This document shows, piece after piece, positions 31,219 through 40,867 of a stretch of 64,000 nucleotides of DNA. Every line of letters starts with the position of its first letter. Within the stretch, counting starts at the first letter, position 1. The stretch spans positions 186,001-250,000 of the forward strand of contig JACQEZ010000011.1 in assembly GCA_016200325.1 (NCBI GenBank), given 5' to 3'. Under the pieces are notes generated by a model. The model ran no database searches. It was not told the DNA's origin and saw only the letters and a list, made by a program, of their open reading frames with translations. A program made the translations under genes and the position numbers. Source of the stretch: Candidatus Manganitrophaceae bacterium. Its GTDB lineage: Bacteria; Nitrospirota; Nitrospiria; SBBL01; Manganitrophaceae.

Positions 31219-32088
31219 CTATTTTTTGAGCTTGTTTCCCTCGAAGGCGAGGGTCTCTCCCGGCTTCATCACCCGGGCGGGAATCTTCCTCTTCCCAAGT
31301 GCATCGATGAAGGGTTGCGGATTCTGGGTTAAGATCGGCATCGTTCCAAAATGGTGCGGAATCGCCAGCTTCGCTCTGACCGCCGCGGCCGCCTTGGCCG
31401 CCATCGGCGGCTCCATCCCGAAGTGACCGCCGATATTGATTAAGGCGACATCGGGCTCATATTGCTCGCCGATCATCTCCATTTCCTTAAAATAGGCGGT
31501 GTCGCCGGTGTGATAAATCGTCGGACCGTTCTTAATAATCAGGACAAATCCGGCCGCGATCCCTCCATAGACGATGTCGGACTCCTGCGGCCCCGCGTTC
31601 GGATTGTTCAGACCGCTCGAGTGGATCGCCGGCGTCATCATCACCGTCACTTCGCCGTCGGCAATCCGGATCTCTCCACCGGGGTTGAGAAGGGTATCGA
31701 ACCCGACCTGCTCTTTTGGAAAACCGAGGAGCTTCACCATGGCGGCTCCCAGCTCGGCATTCGTGATCAGCCGCGCTCCGGTTTTCTTGGCCAGCGCGAC
31801 GGCATCGCCGACGTGATCGGAGTGACCGTGGGTGATCAGAATATAGTCGACCTTTTCAAACCGGGCGACCGGATCTTTGTTTTCCTGGGCGTTCGGATTG
31901 ACCGGATTTTTTAGCCAGGGATCGATCAACAGCACCGCGCCGCCCGGGGTCACCACTTCAAAAGCGGCATGGCCGTGCCAAGTAAGGTGCGTCAGCTTCG
32001 TCGTCTCCCCTTGCGCGGCGGTCATCGATATCCAGAGAATCATCAATAAGAACAAACCACCCGTCAGAAAACGTCCCTTCATCCTCAT
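31219..32088 (-). CDS. Exported metallo-beta-lactamase-fold hydrolase (UPF0173 type)
   Basis: A 289-residue protein with a signal peptide (MRMKGRFLTGGLFLLMILWISMTAAQG) and a metal-dependent hydrolase fold: WHGHAAFEV, LLIDPWLKNP, the zinc motif THGHSDHVGD, HSSG, YHTGDTAY and PHHFGT. These match the UPF0173/L-ascorbate-6-phosphate lactonase-like group, whose members are usually cytoplasmic; the signal peptide is a variation. The ATG at 32088 has a GGAGG site just before it. Substrate unknown. Confidence 0.88.
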   Translation of the reverse strand: MRMKGRFLTGGLFLLMILWISMTAAQGETTKLTHLTWHGHAAFEVVTPGGAVLLIDPWLKNPVNPNAQENKDPVARFEKVDYILITHGHSDHVGDAVALAKKTGARLITNAELGAAMVKLLGFPKEQVGFDTLLNPGGEIRIADGEVTVMMTPAIHSSGLNNPNAGPQESDIVYGGIAAGFVLIIKNGPTIYHTGDTAYFKEMEMIGEQYEPDVALINIGGHFGMEPPMAAKAAAAVRAKLAIPHHFGTMPILTQNPQPFIDALGKRKIPARVMKPGETLAFEGNKLKK

Positions 32089-32278
32089 GGCTCCTCCATC
32101 CCCGATTGAAAAAGTAAGACCCCGATCGGCATCGTCTATCTTCAGCGGCACCTTTGTTCTGTTCTAACCGAACGCTCAACGCCGAGTCAACCTCCTTGTC
32201 GCGCGCGTTCCAATTCGATAGAATAATCGTAGGCGTCTCCACAAGAAGATCTCTCTTTATTCTCCGGCATCGTACCCC

Positions 32279-33331
32279 ATGACAACACGGCCGACGGCTC
32301 CTTCCATCCGCAGGGTGAAGCGCTTGCTTTTAACGGGGGCCCTCCTTCTCTTAGGTGGGTTATCGATTGGATGGCTGATGATGATCCGCATGCCGGGGTC
32401 CTCTTTTCAAGGGGCGCTTCCTCCGCTCACGGAGGGGGAGGAGGGAAGCCGAACCCGCCTGGAGGGTGATCTTTTCGCCCTCGCCGGGGAGATCGGGGAG
32501 CGGAGCTTCCAAAATCCGACCGGTCTTGAAGCGGCGGCGACCTATATCGAATCGGCCTTCAAACAAATCGGCTATGAAGTTCGCCCGCAGGCTTATACCC
32601 ACGACGGCCGGACGTTTCGGAACTTGGAAGCGGTTCTTCCGGGCCGGGGCCGTTCGGCGGAGGTCGTTCTGCTCGGCGCCCATTATGATACTGTCCCCGG
32701 CTCGCCCGGCGCGGACGACAACGCCACGGGGGTTGCGGCGATATTGGAATTGGCGCGGATGTTCAAAGAAGAGGCGTTCGAGCGGACGATTCGATTCGTT
32801 GCATTTACCAATGAAGAGCCGCCGACTTACTTAACCGGCGCGATGGGAAGCCGCGTCTACGCGCGGGCGGCGCGCGCCCGCAACGACCGAATCGTCGCAA
32901 TGTATTCGATCGAGTCGATCGGCTACTATTCAGACGCGCCCGGCAGCCAGCGCTATCCCTCCCCTTTGGACCATTTTTATCCCGATCGCGGCAACTTCAT
33001 CGGTTTCGTCGGAAACATCCGATATGGCAACCTGGTAAGAGAGAGCATCGCCGCATTCCGCAAGCGAACCCCCTTCCCCTCGGAGGGGGCGGCCGCACCC
33101 TCCTGGCTTCCCGGCATCTCCTGGTCCGATCATGACTCGTTCTGGAAAGAGGGCTATCCTGCGATGATGATCACCGACACCGTCCCCTTTCGGAACCCAC
33201 ACTATCATCGACCCACCGACCGGCCGGAGACGGTCGACACCCTCCGCTTGGCGCGCGTGGTCCATGGCCTCGCCGATGTAATCCGAAGGATCGCCCAGGT
33301 CGAGGAAAAGGGTGGACCGTCGCCGCCATAA
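32279..33331 (+). CDS. M28-family metallopeptidase, membrane anchored
   Basis: A 350-residue aminopeptidase-type protein with an N-terminal membrane helix (about residues 16-36). The M28 zinc ligands are visible: GAHYDT (His, Asp nearby), GADDNATG (Asp), FTNEEPP (catalytic Glu and ligand Glu), and a late PHYHRPTD His. The family releases N-terminal amino acids from peptides, here probably in the periplasm. Length is typical. It stands alone as a transcription unit. Confidence 0.9.
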   Translation: MTTRPTAPSIRRVKRLLLTGALLLLGGLSIGWLMMIRMPGSSFQGALPPLTEGEEGSRTRLEGDLFALAGEIGERSFQNPTGLEAAATYIESAFKQIGYEVRPQAYTHDGRTFRNLEAVLPGRGRSAEVVLLGAHYDTVPGSPGADDNATGVAAILELARMFKEEAFERTIRFVAFTNEEPPTYLTGAMGSRVYARAARARNDRIVAMYSIESIGYYSDAPGSQRYPSPLDHFYPDRGNFIGFVGNIRYGNLVRESIAAFRKRTPFPSEGAAAPSWLPGISWSDHDSFWKEGYPAMMITDTVPFRNPHYHRPTDRPETVDTLRLARVVHGLADVIRRIAQVEEKGGPSPP

Positions 33332-33645
33332 CGATCGGTCCGTTTGAGCTTCGTGAGACGGCCGTGATTGGAATCGGCCTCCTTTACTCACGTTCATCCC
33401 GGCTCCGGTGCGCTCGGGACGCTCGAATCCCGACGAAAAATCAGGGAGTTCTTTTCCGGGTTTCGGTAAATACCTCTCTATCTTCTTCAGACCCTCTCCT
33501 CACGCCACCGCGCCTGGTGCTCCACTGGAGAAAAATGGCGCCGGCATCCGACTTGCAGAATCCCGAATCGGTGTTGGGACATATTGTCCGCAACGAAAGG
33601 AATCCGCCCCCTCTCCTTATTCATCACCCCTCCTCTGAGAAGACG
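33332..33645. other. Gap before the FkbM methyltransferase gene
   Basis: About 310 bp. An open frame continues upstream of the methyltransferase start but its composition is not protein-like. A weak GGCCG/CGGCC hairpin at about 33360-33380 may end the peptidase transcript. Confidence 0.35.
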
Positions 33646-34491
33646 ATGAAACGGATCCTCACAAGCGGTATCAGCCGGCTCTTTCAATGTTTTGGTTATG
33701 TGGTTCAGCGGCCGGAGAATTTAGAATGGCGCTCCTTCTCCCACCATCTCGCTTTTCTCTTCAAGCGGCTCCATATCCAATGCGTTCTCGACGTCGGCGC
33801 CAATGTCGGCGGCTATCGACATTTCCTTCGGAACAGCGTCGGCTATGACGGACAGATCCTCTCGTTCGAGCCGGTTGAGGAAAATCTCAATACGTTAAGA
33901 GCGCTGGCAAAAAATGATCCCCAATGGCAGATCTATGGCTATGCCTTGGGGAGCCAAAACAAGACGATGGAGATCAATGTCATGAAAGGGCCGGTCTTCA
34001 GCTCTTTCCTGAATCCGGACACCTCCGTCGTTGCGCAATTTAACGATGCGAACCGCATTGACCACAAGGCGACGGTCGACGTCCGGACCTTGGATTCGGT
34101 CCTCGGACCGCTCCAGACAAAACTGAAGCTTCAAAATATCTTTTTAAAAATGGACACCCAAGGCTATGATCTCGAGGTGATCAAGGGGGCGGAAGCGACC
34201 CTCCAGCAGATTTACGCCATTCAGACGGAGGTCTCGCTCCGAAAGATCTACGAAAGCATGCCGAGTTTTACCGAGTCATATCAGATGCTGAAAGAAAAAG
34301 GGTTCGACATCACCGGAATGTATCCGGTCTCCCGCGATCCGCTCCTCCGGGTGATCGAGTTCGATTGCGTCATGATCAATCAGGCGCATGAAAACCAGAT
34401 CACAGAGTGGAATCGCCCCTCCCTGAAAGGGATCTCTCCTCAAAACAGACGGTCGCCTTCGGTGAGGCCGGATGACAGGGAGCGCGCCTGA
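33646..34491 (+). CDS. FkbM-family methyltransferase
   Basis: A 281-residue SAM-dependent methyltransferase. VLDVGANVGGY is motif I of the SAM fold, ILSFEPVEENLNTL follows as the acid strand, and FLKMDTQGYDLEVIKGAE is the diagnostic FkbM segment. Members O-methylate sugars or other small molecules, often in surface-polysaccharide clusters; no such cluster is nearby. The ATG at 33646 lies shortly ahead of the conserved region. Its last 92 bases overlap the end of the convergent PilZ gene. Confidence 0.9.
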   Translation: MKRILTSGISRLFQCFGYVVQRPENLEWRSFSHHLAFLFKRLHIQCVLDVGANVGGYRHFLRNSVGYDGQILSFEPVEENLNTLRALAKNDPQWQIYGYALGSQNKTMEINVMKGPVFSSFLNPDTSVVAQFNDANRIDHKATVDVRTLDSVLGPLQTKLKLQNIFLKMDTQGYDLEVIKGAEATLQQIYAIQTEVSLRKIYESMPSFTESYQMLKEKGFDITGMYPVSRDPLLRVIEFDCVMINQAHENQITEWNRPSLKGISPQNRRSPSVRPDDRERA

Positions 34492-35161
34492 CGGGTGAAG
34501 AAAGCGAGGAAGGATCGATCACCGATTTCAACCGGGCCGAGGCGGGACACTCTTCAGAGCGCGGGGGATGGGGTCCCCTGCTTGCCGATAAAATGGGAGA
34601 TGTCACTGAGCTGGGTCGGATCAGGGAGAGAAACTCGACGCCGACCCCGTGTCGGCTCCTCCATCGGACCTGGGCGGCGAGATAGATCTCCTCCTGCTCG
34701 AGGAGAAATCGTACCTCGACGATATCGCCATAGTTGAAGAAGCGGGAGGTTTGTAAAGAACAGCCCCCCTCGCTGAGATCGGTCAGGAGAGACGGCTCAT
34801 TGTCGAGAAACGCTTCGCGATGGACCTTGAGGCGGGTGGAGCGTCGGACGATCGATGCATCTTGGATTTTGTGGATGACATCGACCAGGCGGGTCACCTG
34901 ATTGTCGTCGGTATTGAACCGGATTCCATATTGATGTTGGACGACCGAGTGGACGATATAACCGGTTAAACTGAATCGCTCCCCTTGGGCTGAAAAATCG
35001 AGCTGAATCGGCTCGGCGGAATCGAAGGGCTGGTTACACTCCAGAAGACATCCGCCGACGCCGAGCTTTTTCATCGCCGCACGGAGTTGCCGGTTCAGAT
35101 TCACGGCGAGATTGACATCGACCCGAACGAACTTGCGTCTTTCATACGCTGAAACAGGCAA
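34400..35161 (-). CDS. Protein with two PilZ domains
   Basis: A 253-residue cytoplasmic protein with two PilZ modules, which bind cyclic-di-GMP. The first (about residues 7-95) has the arginine motif YERRKFVRVDV but its second motif is degenerate (KLGVGGCLLE, no D/N-x-S-x-x-G). The second (about 105-190) has VRRSTRLKV and a full DLSEGGCSLQ, so it should bind the ligand. The tail after residue 190 is Pro/Ser-rich and overlaps the convergent methyltransferase gene, so it may not be conserved. A c-di-GMP riboswitch lies 24 kb away. Confidence 0.88.
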   Translation of the reverse strand: MPVSAYERRKFVRVDVNLAVNLNRQLRAAMKKLGVGGCLLECNQPFDSAEPIQLDFSAQGERFSLTGYIVHSVVQHQYGIRFNTDDNQVTRLVDVIHKIQDASIVRRSTRLKVHREAFLDNEPSLLTDLSEGGCSLQTSRFFNYGDIVEVRFLLEQEEIYLAAQVRWRSRHGVGVEFLSLIRPSSVTSPILSASRGPHPPRSEECPASARLKSVIDPSSLSSPVRRAPCHPASPKATVCFEERSLSGRGDSTL

Positions 35162-35520
35162 GCTGAATCTCCGTTGCGGTATGTATCAGTAATGCTCCGG
35201 CTCATTGTATAAAAGTTTCGTATTTATTTCAATGAAAAACAGTCTGCTCTTTCCGGAACCGCTCCTTTTCACCCGCCTGACCGCCCGCAACGTTGCAAAT
35301 CGCGGCATTGTTCCTTTATCATTAAGCCATCTTCTGATCCGCTTGTCGTCCTTTGAAACAGAATTCGATTGAAGAAGCGGGACCGGGTCGTTCTGGGCGC
35401 CGCACGGGCCAAACCTTGTCCAGAAGGCCGCCCTCCGCTGCCGGAGAGGGACACGATGATCCGGCCAGGCCGCCCGGAAAACAGCCCCCGGAAAACAGCC
35501 ATAGATGCGAGGAGGAAATA

Positions 35521-35949
35521 ATGGCTCAGGCAAAACGCGGGAATACCGTGAAGGTTCACTATGTCGGCACGTTCGAAGATGGGACGGTATTCGACACCTC
35601 TAAAGAGAAAGGGCCGCTTCCCTTTACCCTCGGAGAGGGAGAGGTCATTCCCGGCTTTGAAGAGGCGGTGATTGGAATGAACCCGGGAGAGTCGAAAAAG
35701 ATTGTGATTCCGGCTGAGAACGCCTATGGCCCTCGCCACGAAGAGATGGTGCTGGTGGTTGATCGACACCACCTCCCCGAAGGGCTCGATCCTCAGGTGG
35801 GACAGCAGTATCAGATTCCCCAATCCGAGGGCCAATCGATTGTCGTGATGGTGACGGAGACCTCCGATGCGAGTGTGACCCTCGACGGAAACCACCCCCT
35901 GGCAGGAAAAGCGCTGACGTTTGAAATTGAGCTGATCGAGATCGCCTAG
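35521..35949 (+). CDS. slyD: SlyD-type FKBP peptidyl-prolyl isomerase
   Basis: A 142-residue FKBP-fold isomerase and chaperone. KVHYVGTFEDGTVFDTS and GEGEVIPGFEEAVIGM are the FKBP motifs, with the IF insert domain at about residues 70-120 as in SlyD, and LAGKALTFEIELIEI at the end. The His-rich metal-binding tail of E. coli SlyD, which serves nickel enzymes, is absent. The ATG at 35521 is preceded by GAGGAGGAA. Confidence 0.92.
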   Translation: MAQAKRGNTVKVHYVGTFEDGTVFDTSKEKGPLPFTLGEGEVIPGFEEAVIGMNPGESKKIVIPAENAYGPRHEEMVLVVDRHHLPEGLDPQVGQQYQIPQSEGQSIVVMVTETSDASVTLDGNHPLAGKALTFEIELIEIA

Positions 35950-35954
35950 TTCTC

Positions 35955-35997
35955 TAAAAAAGGCCGGCCGGCAGACCCTTCCGATTGCCGGCCGGCC
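35955..35997 (-). terminator. Terminator of the RimO-transporter operon
   Basis: A perfect 12-bp stem GGCCGGCCGGCA/TGCCGGCCGGCC (35962-35973 with 35986-35997) and a 12-base loop. On the minus strand it is followed by a run of T (35961-35956), so it ends the minus-strand operon; on the plus strand it could still slow the slyD transcript. Confidence 0.85.
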
Positions 35998-36035
35998 GAT
36001 GTTGATCGACTGATCCGCGTTCCCCTCCGGATCGC

Positions 36036-37277
36036 TCACAAAAATCTCGCTTCTAGAATCAAAATCCCGATGCCGACGGCGATCGTCAATACGGTCAGGA
36101 TCGCTCCGACCTTGAGGTATTCCCAAAAAGAGATCTCCACCTCCGGATGGGCCAGCGAGACGACAATCAGGTTCGCGACCGAGCCGACCAGTGTCAAGTT
36201 TCCGGCCAGCGTGCTGCTCATCGCCAGCGTCAGCCAACCCAAATCGGGATTCGGCATCGACTTCACAAACGGCTCCAACAGGACCACCGCCGGGACATTG
36301 CTGACGAGGTTGGAGAGAACCAACGTCACCCCGCTCAACACCGTCACCACCTGCGCCGGCCCCCCCATCATCCAGGGTCCGCTCTTCTCCAAGACCAATC
36401 GAACCCACCCCGCCCGCTCGACCCCGCGCATCACGACAAAGAGGGAGGCAAAAAAGACGAGAAGGGTCCAGTCGACCCTCCGGAAAGCGAGCTCCGGCTT
36501 TCGGTTGCCGATCAGAAAAAGGACCGCCGCCCCCCCGATCGCGACAAGCGGATAGGGCTGCTCGAGGAGGAACAGGACCAACATCGCCGCCACCACCCCC
36601 AAACCCTTGATCATGAGTGTCCGATCGAGGCCGGGGCCGACCGGCTCGATCGGAGCGGGTGTCATCAAGGATTTTTCAAAAAACTCCTTCCGGTAGATCC
36701 AGGCAATCACCCCGATATTGAGAAAGAGGCCGATCAGCGTGATCGGTGCGAGGAAGAGGAGAAAGCGGCCGAAGGAGATCTCCGAGTGATTTCCGATAAA
36801 CATGTTTTGTGGGTTTCCCATGATCGACATCTGGCCGCCGATGTTGGAGGCGGTCGCCAGCGCGATCAGATACGGCACCGGGTTTAAGCGAAGAGAGCGA
36901 AGAAGGACGAGGAGGATCGGGGTGAAGAAGAGGCAGATTGTATCATTGACAAAGAGAGCGGAGAGAACGCCGCTCAGGAGCACGACGCCGATCAACAGGC
37001 GCAGGGGGGAAGGCGAGACACGCAGCCACAGCGAAGCGATCCAACCGAAAAAGCCGGCCATTGCGAGATAGGCGACGACCAGCATCATCCCCAGCAAGAG
37101 GAGAATCGTGTTCCAGTCGATGGCAATGTAGGCTTCTTGCAGGGAGAGCACCCCGGCGGCCACGGTGAGGACGGCGCCGACGAGCGTCCCGGCCGGCATG
37201 TCGAGCGGAAAGCCCGGGACATTGCGGAAGGCAATGAAGGTGTAAGTGAAGAGGAAGATCAGCAGTGAGGCGGTCAC
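36036..37277 (-). CDS. ArsB/NhaD-type ion transporter
   Basis: A 413-residue membrane protein with about eleven helices, in the ion-transporter superfamily of ArsB, NhaD and citrate carriers. Marks are AIDWNTILLLLGMM near the start, FVNDTICLFFTP in the first half and LVSNVPAVVLL plus TLAGNLTLVGSVANLIV in the second. These paired half-repeat motifs are typical. Substrate (arsenite, anions or sodium/proton) cannot be told. I chose the GTG at 37277, which follows the rimO stop by 7 bases behind AGGGGG; upstream extension would overlap rimO with basic, non-membrane sequence. Confidence 0.85.
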   Translation of the reverse strand: MTASLLIFLFTYTFIAFRNVPGFPLDMPAGTLVGAVLTVAAGVLSLQEAYIAIDWNTILLLLGMMLVVAYLAMAGFFGWIASLWLRVSPSPLRLLIGVVLLSGVLSALFVNDTICLFFTPILLVLLRSLRLNPVPYLIALATASNIGGQMSIMGNPQNMFIGNHSEISFGRFLLFLAPITLIGLFLNIGVIAWIYRKEFFEKSLMTPAPIEPVGPGLDRTLMIKGLGVVAAMLVLFLLEQPYPLVAIGGAAVLFLIGNRKPELAFRRVDWTLLVFFASLFVVMRGVERAGWVRLVLEKSGPWMMGGPAQVVTVLSGVTLVLSNLVSNVPAVVLLEPFVKSMPNPDLGWLTLAMSSTLAGNLTLVGSVANLIVVSLAHPEVEISFWEYLKVGAILTVLTIAVGIGILILEARFL

Positions 37278-37284
37278 GGCCCCC

Positions 37285-38709
37285 TTACCCCTGGATCGAC
37301 GGCAAAACCGAAAGCATCGGAAGCGGCGCCTCCTGCTTTGATTCAACCACCACTTCTCCGACCAGATCGTAATCGTGCGCCGCGGTCATCCGGACCGAGA
37401 CGAATTCCCCGCCATTCACGACCCGTCCGCCGGTGTCGTTGATCAGGATCACCCCGTCGACATCAGGGGCCTGTCCTTCCAATCTTCCTTCCAGAAGTAG
37501 ATCGCTCTCCTTCGAGAGCCCGTCGATTAAGACGGTCTGGGTCGTTCCGATCATCTTCCGCTGCTTGCGGCGGGAGATTTTCCGCTGCATCTCCAAAAGC
37601 GTCTGCCGGCGCTTGCGCTTCGTCTCCTCCGGCACCGGATCGCCGAGCGGATGGGCGGAGGTCCCCTCTTCGAGCGAGTAGGTGAAGATGCCGAGCCGGT
37701 CGAATTCGGTCTCGCGGATGAATTCGGAGAGGGTGCGGTATTCCTTTTCGGTCTCCCCCGGGAAGCCGACGATAAAGGTGCTCCGGAGCGTCACCTCCGG
37801 AATCCGCTCTCGCAGCTTTTGAATCAGCCGCTCGATCTCGCGCCGCTTTCCCTTTCGGTTCATCTTCTTTAAAATGCCGTCGTCGATATGCTGGAGCGGC
37901 AGATCGATATAACGGCAGATCTTCTCCTCTTCCGCAATCAGGTCAATCAAGGCGTCGGTGAAATCGGTCGGGTAGGTGTAGAAAAGCCGAATCCACTCAA
38001 TTCCGTCGACCCGGGTCAGCGCTTTGAGCAGGGTAACCAGCTCTCCCTTGTTCCGCCGGTCCCAGCCGAAACTGGTGAGGCTCTGCGCAATGAGATTAAT
38101 CTCGATGACCCCTTCCGCAGCGAGCGCCTGCGCCTCGCGGACGACCGAATCGACCGTTCGGCTCTGGAGATCGCCCCGGAACGACGGGATGCTGCAGAAC
38201 GAGCAGCGGTAGTTGCACCCCTCCGAGACCTTAATATAAGCCCAATGTTTCGGCCCGAGCCGCAGGCGAGGGGTCTCGGGCTGGTAGAGATAGGTCGGCG
38301 TCTCGGTCAGACGGGGACGGTCGTCGGTCCGCTTCGGGTTTAAGAGCGCATCACAAAGTGAAACGATCTTGGGGAAATCGCCGGTCCCGACGACGGCGTC
38401 GATCTCCGGCAGCTGATCGAGCAGGTCTCCCGAATAGCGCTGGGTCAGGCAGCCGGTGGCGATCAAGGCCCGACAGCGGCCGGTTTTCTTCAGCTCCGCC
38501 ATTTCGAGGAGGGTCTCGATCGACTCCTCTTTCGCCTGATCGATGAAGCCGCACGTGTTGACGATGACGATATCGGCTTCCGCCTCCTCGGCCGTCAACT
38601 CATACCCGGCCTGGAGCAACGATCCCAACATCACCTCGGAGTCGACCTGATTTTTAGGGCACCCGAGGCTGACCAATCCGACCTTCTTTTTCTCTTTTCG
38701 CTTTGCCAA
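37285..38709 (-). CDS. rimO: Ribosomal protein S12 methylthiotransferase RimO
   Basis: A 474-residue radical-SAM enzyme that methylthiolates Asp of ribosomal protein S12. The UPF0004 N-terminal domain has GLVSLGCPKNQVDSE with its cluster Cys, and later Cys in NTCGFI and ATGCLTQRY. The radical-SAM motif is CNYRCSFCSIP, followed by a C-terminal TRAM domain (about 405-470). LAQSLTSFGWDRR and DLPLQHIDD are RimO-like. The TTG at 38709 is my start choice, since it gives near-normal length with GGGAGAG ahead; upstream codons are not protein-like. Confidence 0.92.
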   Translation of the reverse strand: MAKRKEKKKVGLVSLGCPKNQVDSEVMLGSLLQAGYELTAEEAEADIVIVNTCGFIDQAKEESIETLLEMAELKKTGRCRALIATGCLTQRYSGDLLDQLPEIDAVVGTGDFPKIVSLCDALLNPKRTDDRPRLTETPTYLYQPETPRLRLGPKHWAYIKVSEGCNYRCSFCSIPSFRGDLQSRTVDSVVREAQALAAEGVIEINLIAQSLTSFGWDRRNKGELVTLLKALTRVDGIEWIRLFYTYPTDFTDALIDLIAEEEKICRYIDLPLQHIDDGILKKMNRKGKRREIERLIQKLRERIPEVTLRSTFIVGFPGETEKEYRTLSEFIRETEFDRLGIFTYSLEEGTSAHPLGDPVPEETKRKRRQTLLEMQRKISRRKQRKMIGTTQTVLIDGLSKESDLLLEGRLEGQAPDVDGVILINDTGGRVVNGGEFVSVRMTAAHDYDLVGEVVVESKQEAPLPMLSVLPSIQG

Positions 38710-39032
38710 ACCCTCTCTCCCGACAAAAGGGTAATTGTATGCCAACTTCCCGCCGAAAACAAGCATTTCGATAGGAAGCTCGGCGGTCGGCCATCCGCGG
38801 CAAGAGGACGGCTTTTTATCCCTTCCCTGCATCCTGAGAGCGGGTGGCGACGCCCGCTCCTTCACCCCGCCCTCCGAATTCCGCATTCCGCAATCCGGTT
38901 CAGCCGATCCCCCCATGAAGGGGGATTGTTGGTTTGCCCGATTGATTTTAAAGTGACACTTGTGCGGAAGAAAATCGCTTCTGTGCATGGATAGAAGACC
39001 AAAATGGAATTTACCGAAAGGAGGTGATCCCG
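38710..39032. other. Regulatory gap between rimO and the lipoprotein gene
   Basis: The 323-bp divergent gap contains hairpins GAGCGGG-N9-CCCGCTC (about 38850-38872) and ATCCCCC-N6-GGGGGAT (about 38909-38930), and a small dyad AAGTG-A-CACTT at 38951-38961. No clear promoter pair was found. Confidence 0.4.
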
Positions 39033-39254
39033 ATGAAATCCCACTTTTTATTTCTGGCCGGTCTGATGTTGATGATCGGTCTTTCAGCCGGCTGCTCCGA
39101 CTCCAACACACCGTCGGTCGCAGAGGCGGAGGAGAAGGTGCCCGTCGTCTCGGAGAAGCTGACCCAGGACGAGTCCACCTTAATCGCCTCGGCGGAAGCC
39201 GAAGAAAAATCAGCCGGAGAGGTGACATTATCAGAAACACCCTCGCCGAATTAA
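39033..39254 (+). CDS. Small lipoprotein
   Basis: A 73-residue lipoprotein: signal peptide MKSHFLFLAGLMLMIG and lipobox LSAGC, then an acidic, disordered-looking Ser/Glu-rich chain (AEAEEKVPVVSEK). The ATG at 39033 has a perfect AAAGGAGGTGA site 7-8 bases ahead. It is the first gene before the DUF4331 gene, 51 bases away. Function unknown. Confidence 0.75.
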   Translation: MKSHFLFLAGLMLMIGLSAGCSDSNTPSVAEAEEKVPVVSEKLTQDESTLIASAEAEEKSAGEVTLSETPSPN

Positions 39255-39305
39255 AAGAGAGATCAAAACCAAAATCATTCACCGGATCACATAAGGAGAG
39301 CAACC

Positions 39306-40817
39306 ATGTTCGCTAAAATGAAACAAAAATTGATTCTATCGCTCGCGGGGGTCTTGATGGCCTCCTCGGTCTTTGCTGCAAGCCATCGAGAGGCCCCGTT
39401 GATCTCGATGGACCCGGAAGCGGACATCACCGACTTTTACATGTTCCGCAGCTGGGAAAATCCCGATAAGGTGGTCTTCGTGATGAACGTCATTCCCTTA
39501 CAGGAGCCGAGCGCCGGCCCGAATTATTTTAACTTCGCCGATGACGTTCTCTACGAAATCCACATCGACAACAACAAAAACAACATCGCCGCGAACACCG
39601 TCTATCAGATTCGTTTCAAGACGGAGATCCGCACCGCCGGCGAGACCTTTCCCCTCTCCTACGCCGCCCTCCCGCCGATCACCACGCTCGACGGCGCCGG
39701 CTCGGACGGATTGATCCTCCGACAGTTCTACACCGTCACCGAAAAGCGCTTCGGCCTCCCCGACCGGCAGCTGGGGAAGGTGGCGATGGTCGCGGTCCCC
39801 TCCAATGTCGGACCCCGAACAATGCCGAACTATGAAGATCTCGCAAAACAAGGGATCTATTCTCTCAGCAACGGCGGGCGGGTCTTCGCCGGCCAACGGG
39901 GCGAGTCGTTTTACATCGACCTCGGCGGGGCGTTCGATACGCTCAACCTTCATGTCTCGCCGATCCTCTCCGCAGCCGACGACGCCGACGATACGAAAAA
40001 TGTCGGGACCGCCACCAACACGTTGAGCGGATACAACGTCAGCACAATCGCGCTGGAGATCCCGATCAACGAGATCGTCAAAAAAGGAGACAGCAAGGTG
40101 ATCGGCGCCTATGCCAGCACCAGCCGGCCGCGGGTGTCGGTCATCCGGAAAGCGAACAAGCGCGAGAACTCCGCCACCTTCGTTCAGGTGGCCCGGATGG
40201 GAAACCCGTTGGTGAACGAGCTGATCATCGCCACGATCGACAAAGACCGCTGGAATGCGACCGATGCCGAGAGCGAGGCGCAGTTTCTCGATTACTACTG
40301 CAACTCCTCGCTTGCCACCGCGTTAAACCTTGTCTTCGGAACCCACTTCCCCACCCAAAATCGGGCCGACCTGGCCAATCTGTTGCTTCGCTACAGCGAC
40401 AGCCCGCTTCAGAACATCTGCGGGGTGGAGAGCCAAGGGATCAAGGCACAGGCGGTGAGCGACGGGCGATTGGCCGATTTCATCCGGCTGGATCTCAACG
40501 TCCCGCCGACCGATCCAAACGCCCAAAAGCGGCTCGGCCCCTTCGCCCACGACGCCTCCGGGAAAGCGACCCCCGACCCCGCCGCCTGGCCGAACGGCCG
40601 GCGTCCGAATGACGATGTCACCGACATCGCGCTCCGTGCGGTGGCCGGCGCCTTGATCGATCCGGCGACACCGATGCTCGGCGACGGGGTCAATTTCAAC
40701 ATCGGCGCCGAGGGAAGCAACCTCACGGCAAACGGCATCGCGACGAAATTCCCCTTCCTCCCGACCCCGCACAACGGCCGGGATCGTCGCCACATCGACC
40801 CCACCGAGACACCCTAA
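39306..40817 (+). CDS. DUF4331 family secreted protein
   Basis: A 503-residue exported protein (signal peptide ending SVFAA). It begins SHREAPLISMDPEADITDFYMFRS, the hallmark of DUF4331, and keeps NYFNFADDVLYEIHIDNN and the late YCNSSLATALNLVFG region. Members are common in environmental bacteria next to TPR proteins; their activity is not established to my knowledge. Here the order DUF4331-TPR-NicO suggests a joint role, perhaps in metal or stress handling. Confidence 0.88.
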   Translation: MFAKMKQKLILSLAGVLMASSVFAASHREAPLISMDPEADITDFYMFRSWENPDKVVFVMNVIPLQEPSAGPNYFNFADDVLYEIHIDNNKNNIAANTVYQIRFKTEIRTAGETFPLSYAALPPITTLDGAGSDGLILRQFYTVTEKRFGLPDRQLGKVAMVAVPSNVGPRTMPNYEDLAKQGIYSLSNGGRVFAGQRGESFYIDLGGAFDTLNLHVSPILSAADDADDTKNVGTATNTLSGYNVSTIALEIPINEIVKKGDSKVIGAYASTSRPRVSVIRKANKRENSATFVQVARMGNPLVNELIIATIDKDRWNATDAESEAQFLDYYCNSSLATALNLVFGTHFPTQNRADLANLLLRYSDSPLQNICGVESQGIKAQAVSDGRLADFIRLDLNVPPTDPNAQKRLGPFAHDASGKATPDPAAWPNGRRPNDDVTDIALRAVAGALIDPATPMLGDGVNFNIGAEGSNLTANGIATKFPFLPTPHNGRDRRHIDPTETP

Positions 40818-40827
40818 CCTGACAAGC

Positions 40828-40852
40828 GGGGGTGGGGGATTCCCCCCACCCC
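40828..40852 (+). other. Strong G/C hairpin between the DUF4331 and TPR genes
   Basis: GGGGTGGGGGA pairs with TCCCCCCACCCC across a very short loop (40828-40852). It lacks a T-run and lies just ahead of the TPR ribosome-binding site, so it may tune relative expression or mRNA stability rather than terminate. Confidence 0.55.
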
Positions 40853-40867
40853 TTGGAGGGAGAACAG

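Noticed and set aside
35269-36408. 379-codon minus-strand frame over the SlyD-type gene
   Set aside because: It covers a known isomerase gene on the other strand and the strong terminator at 35955-35997, and has no domain.
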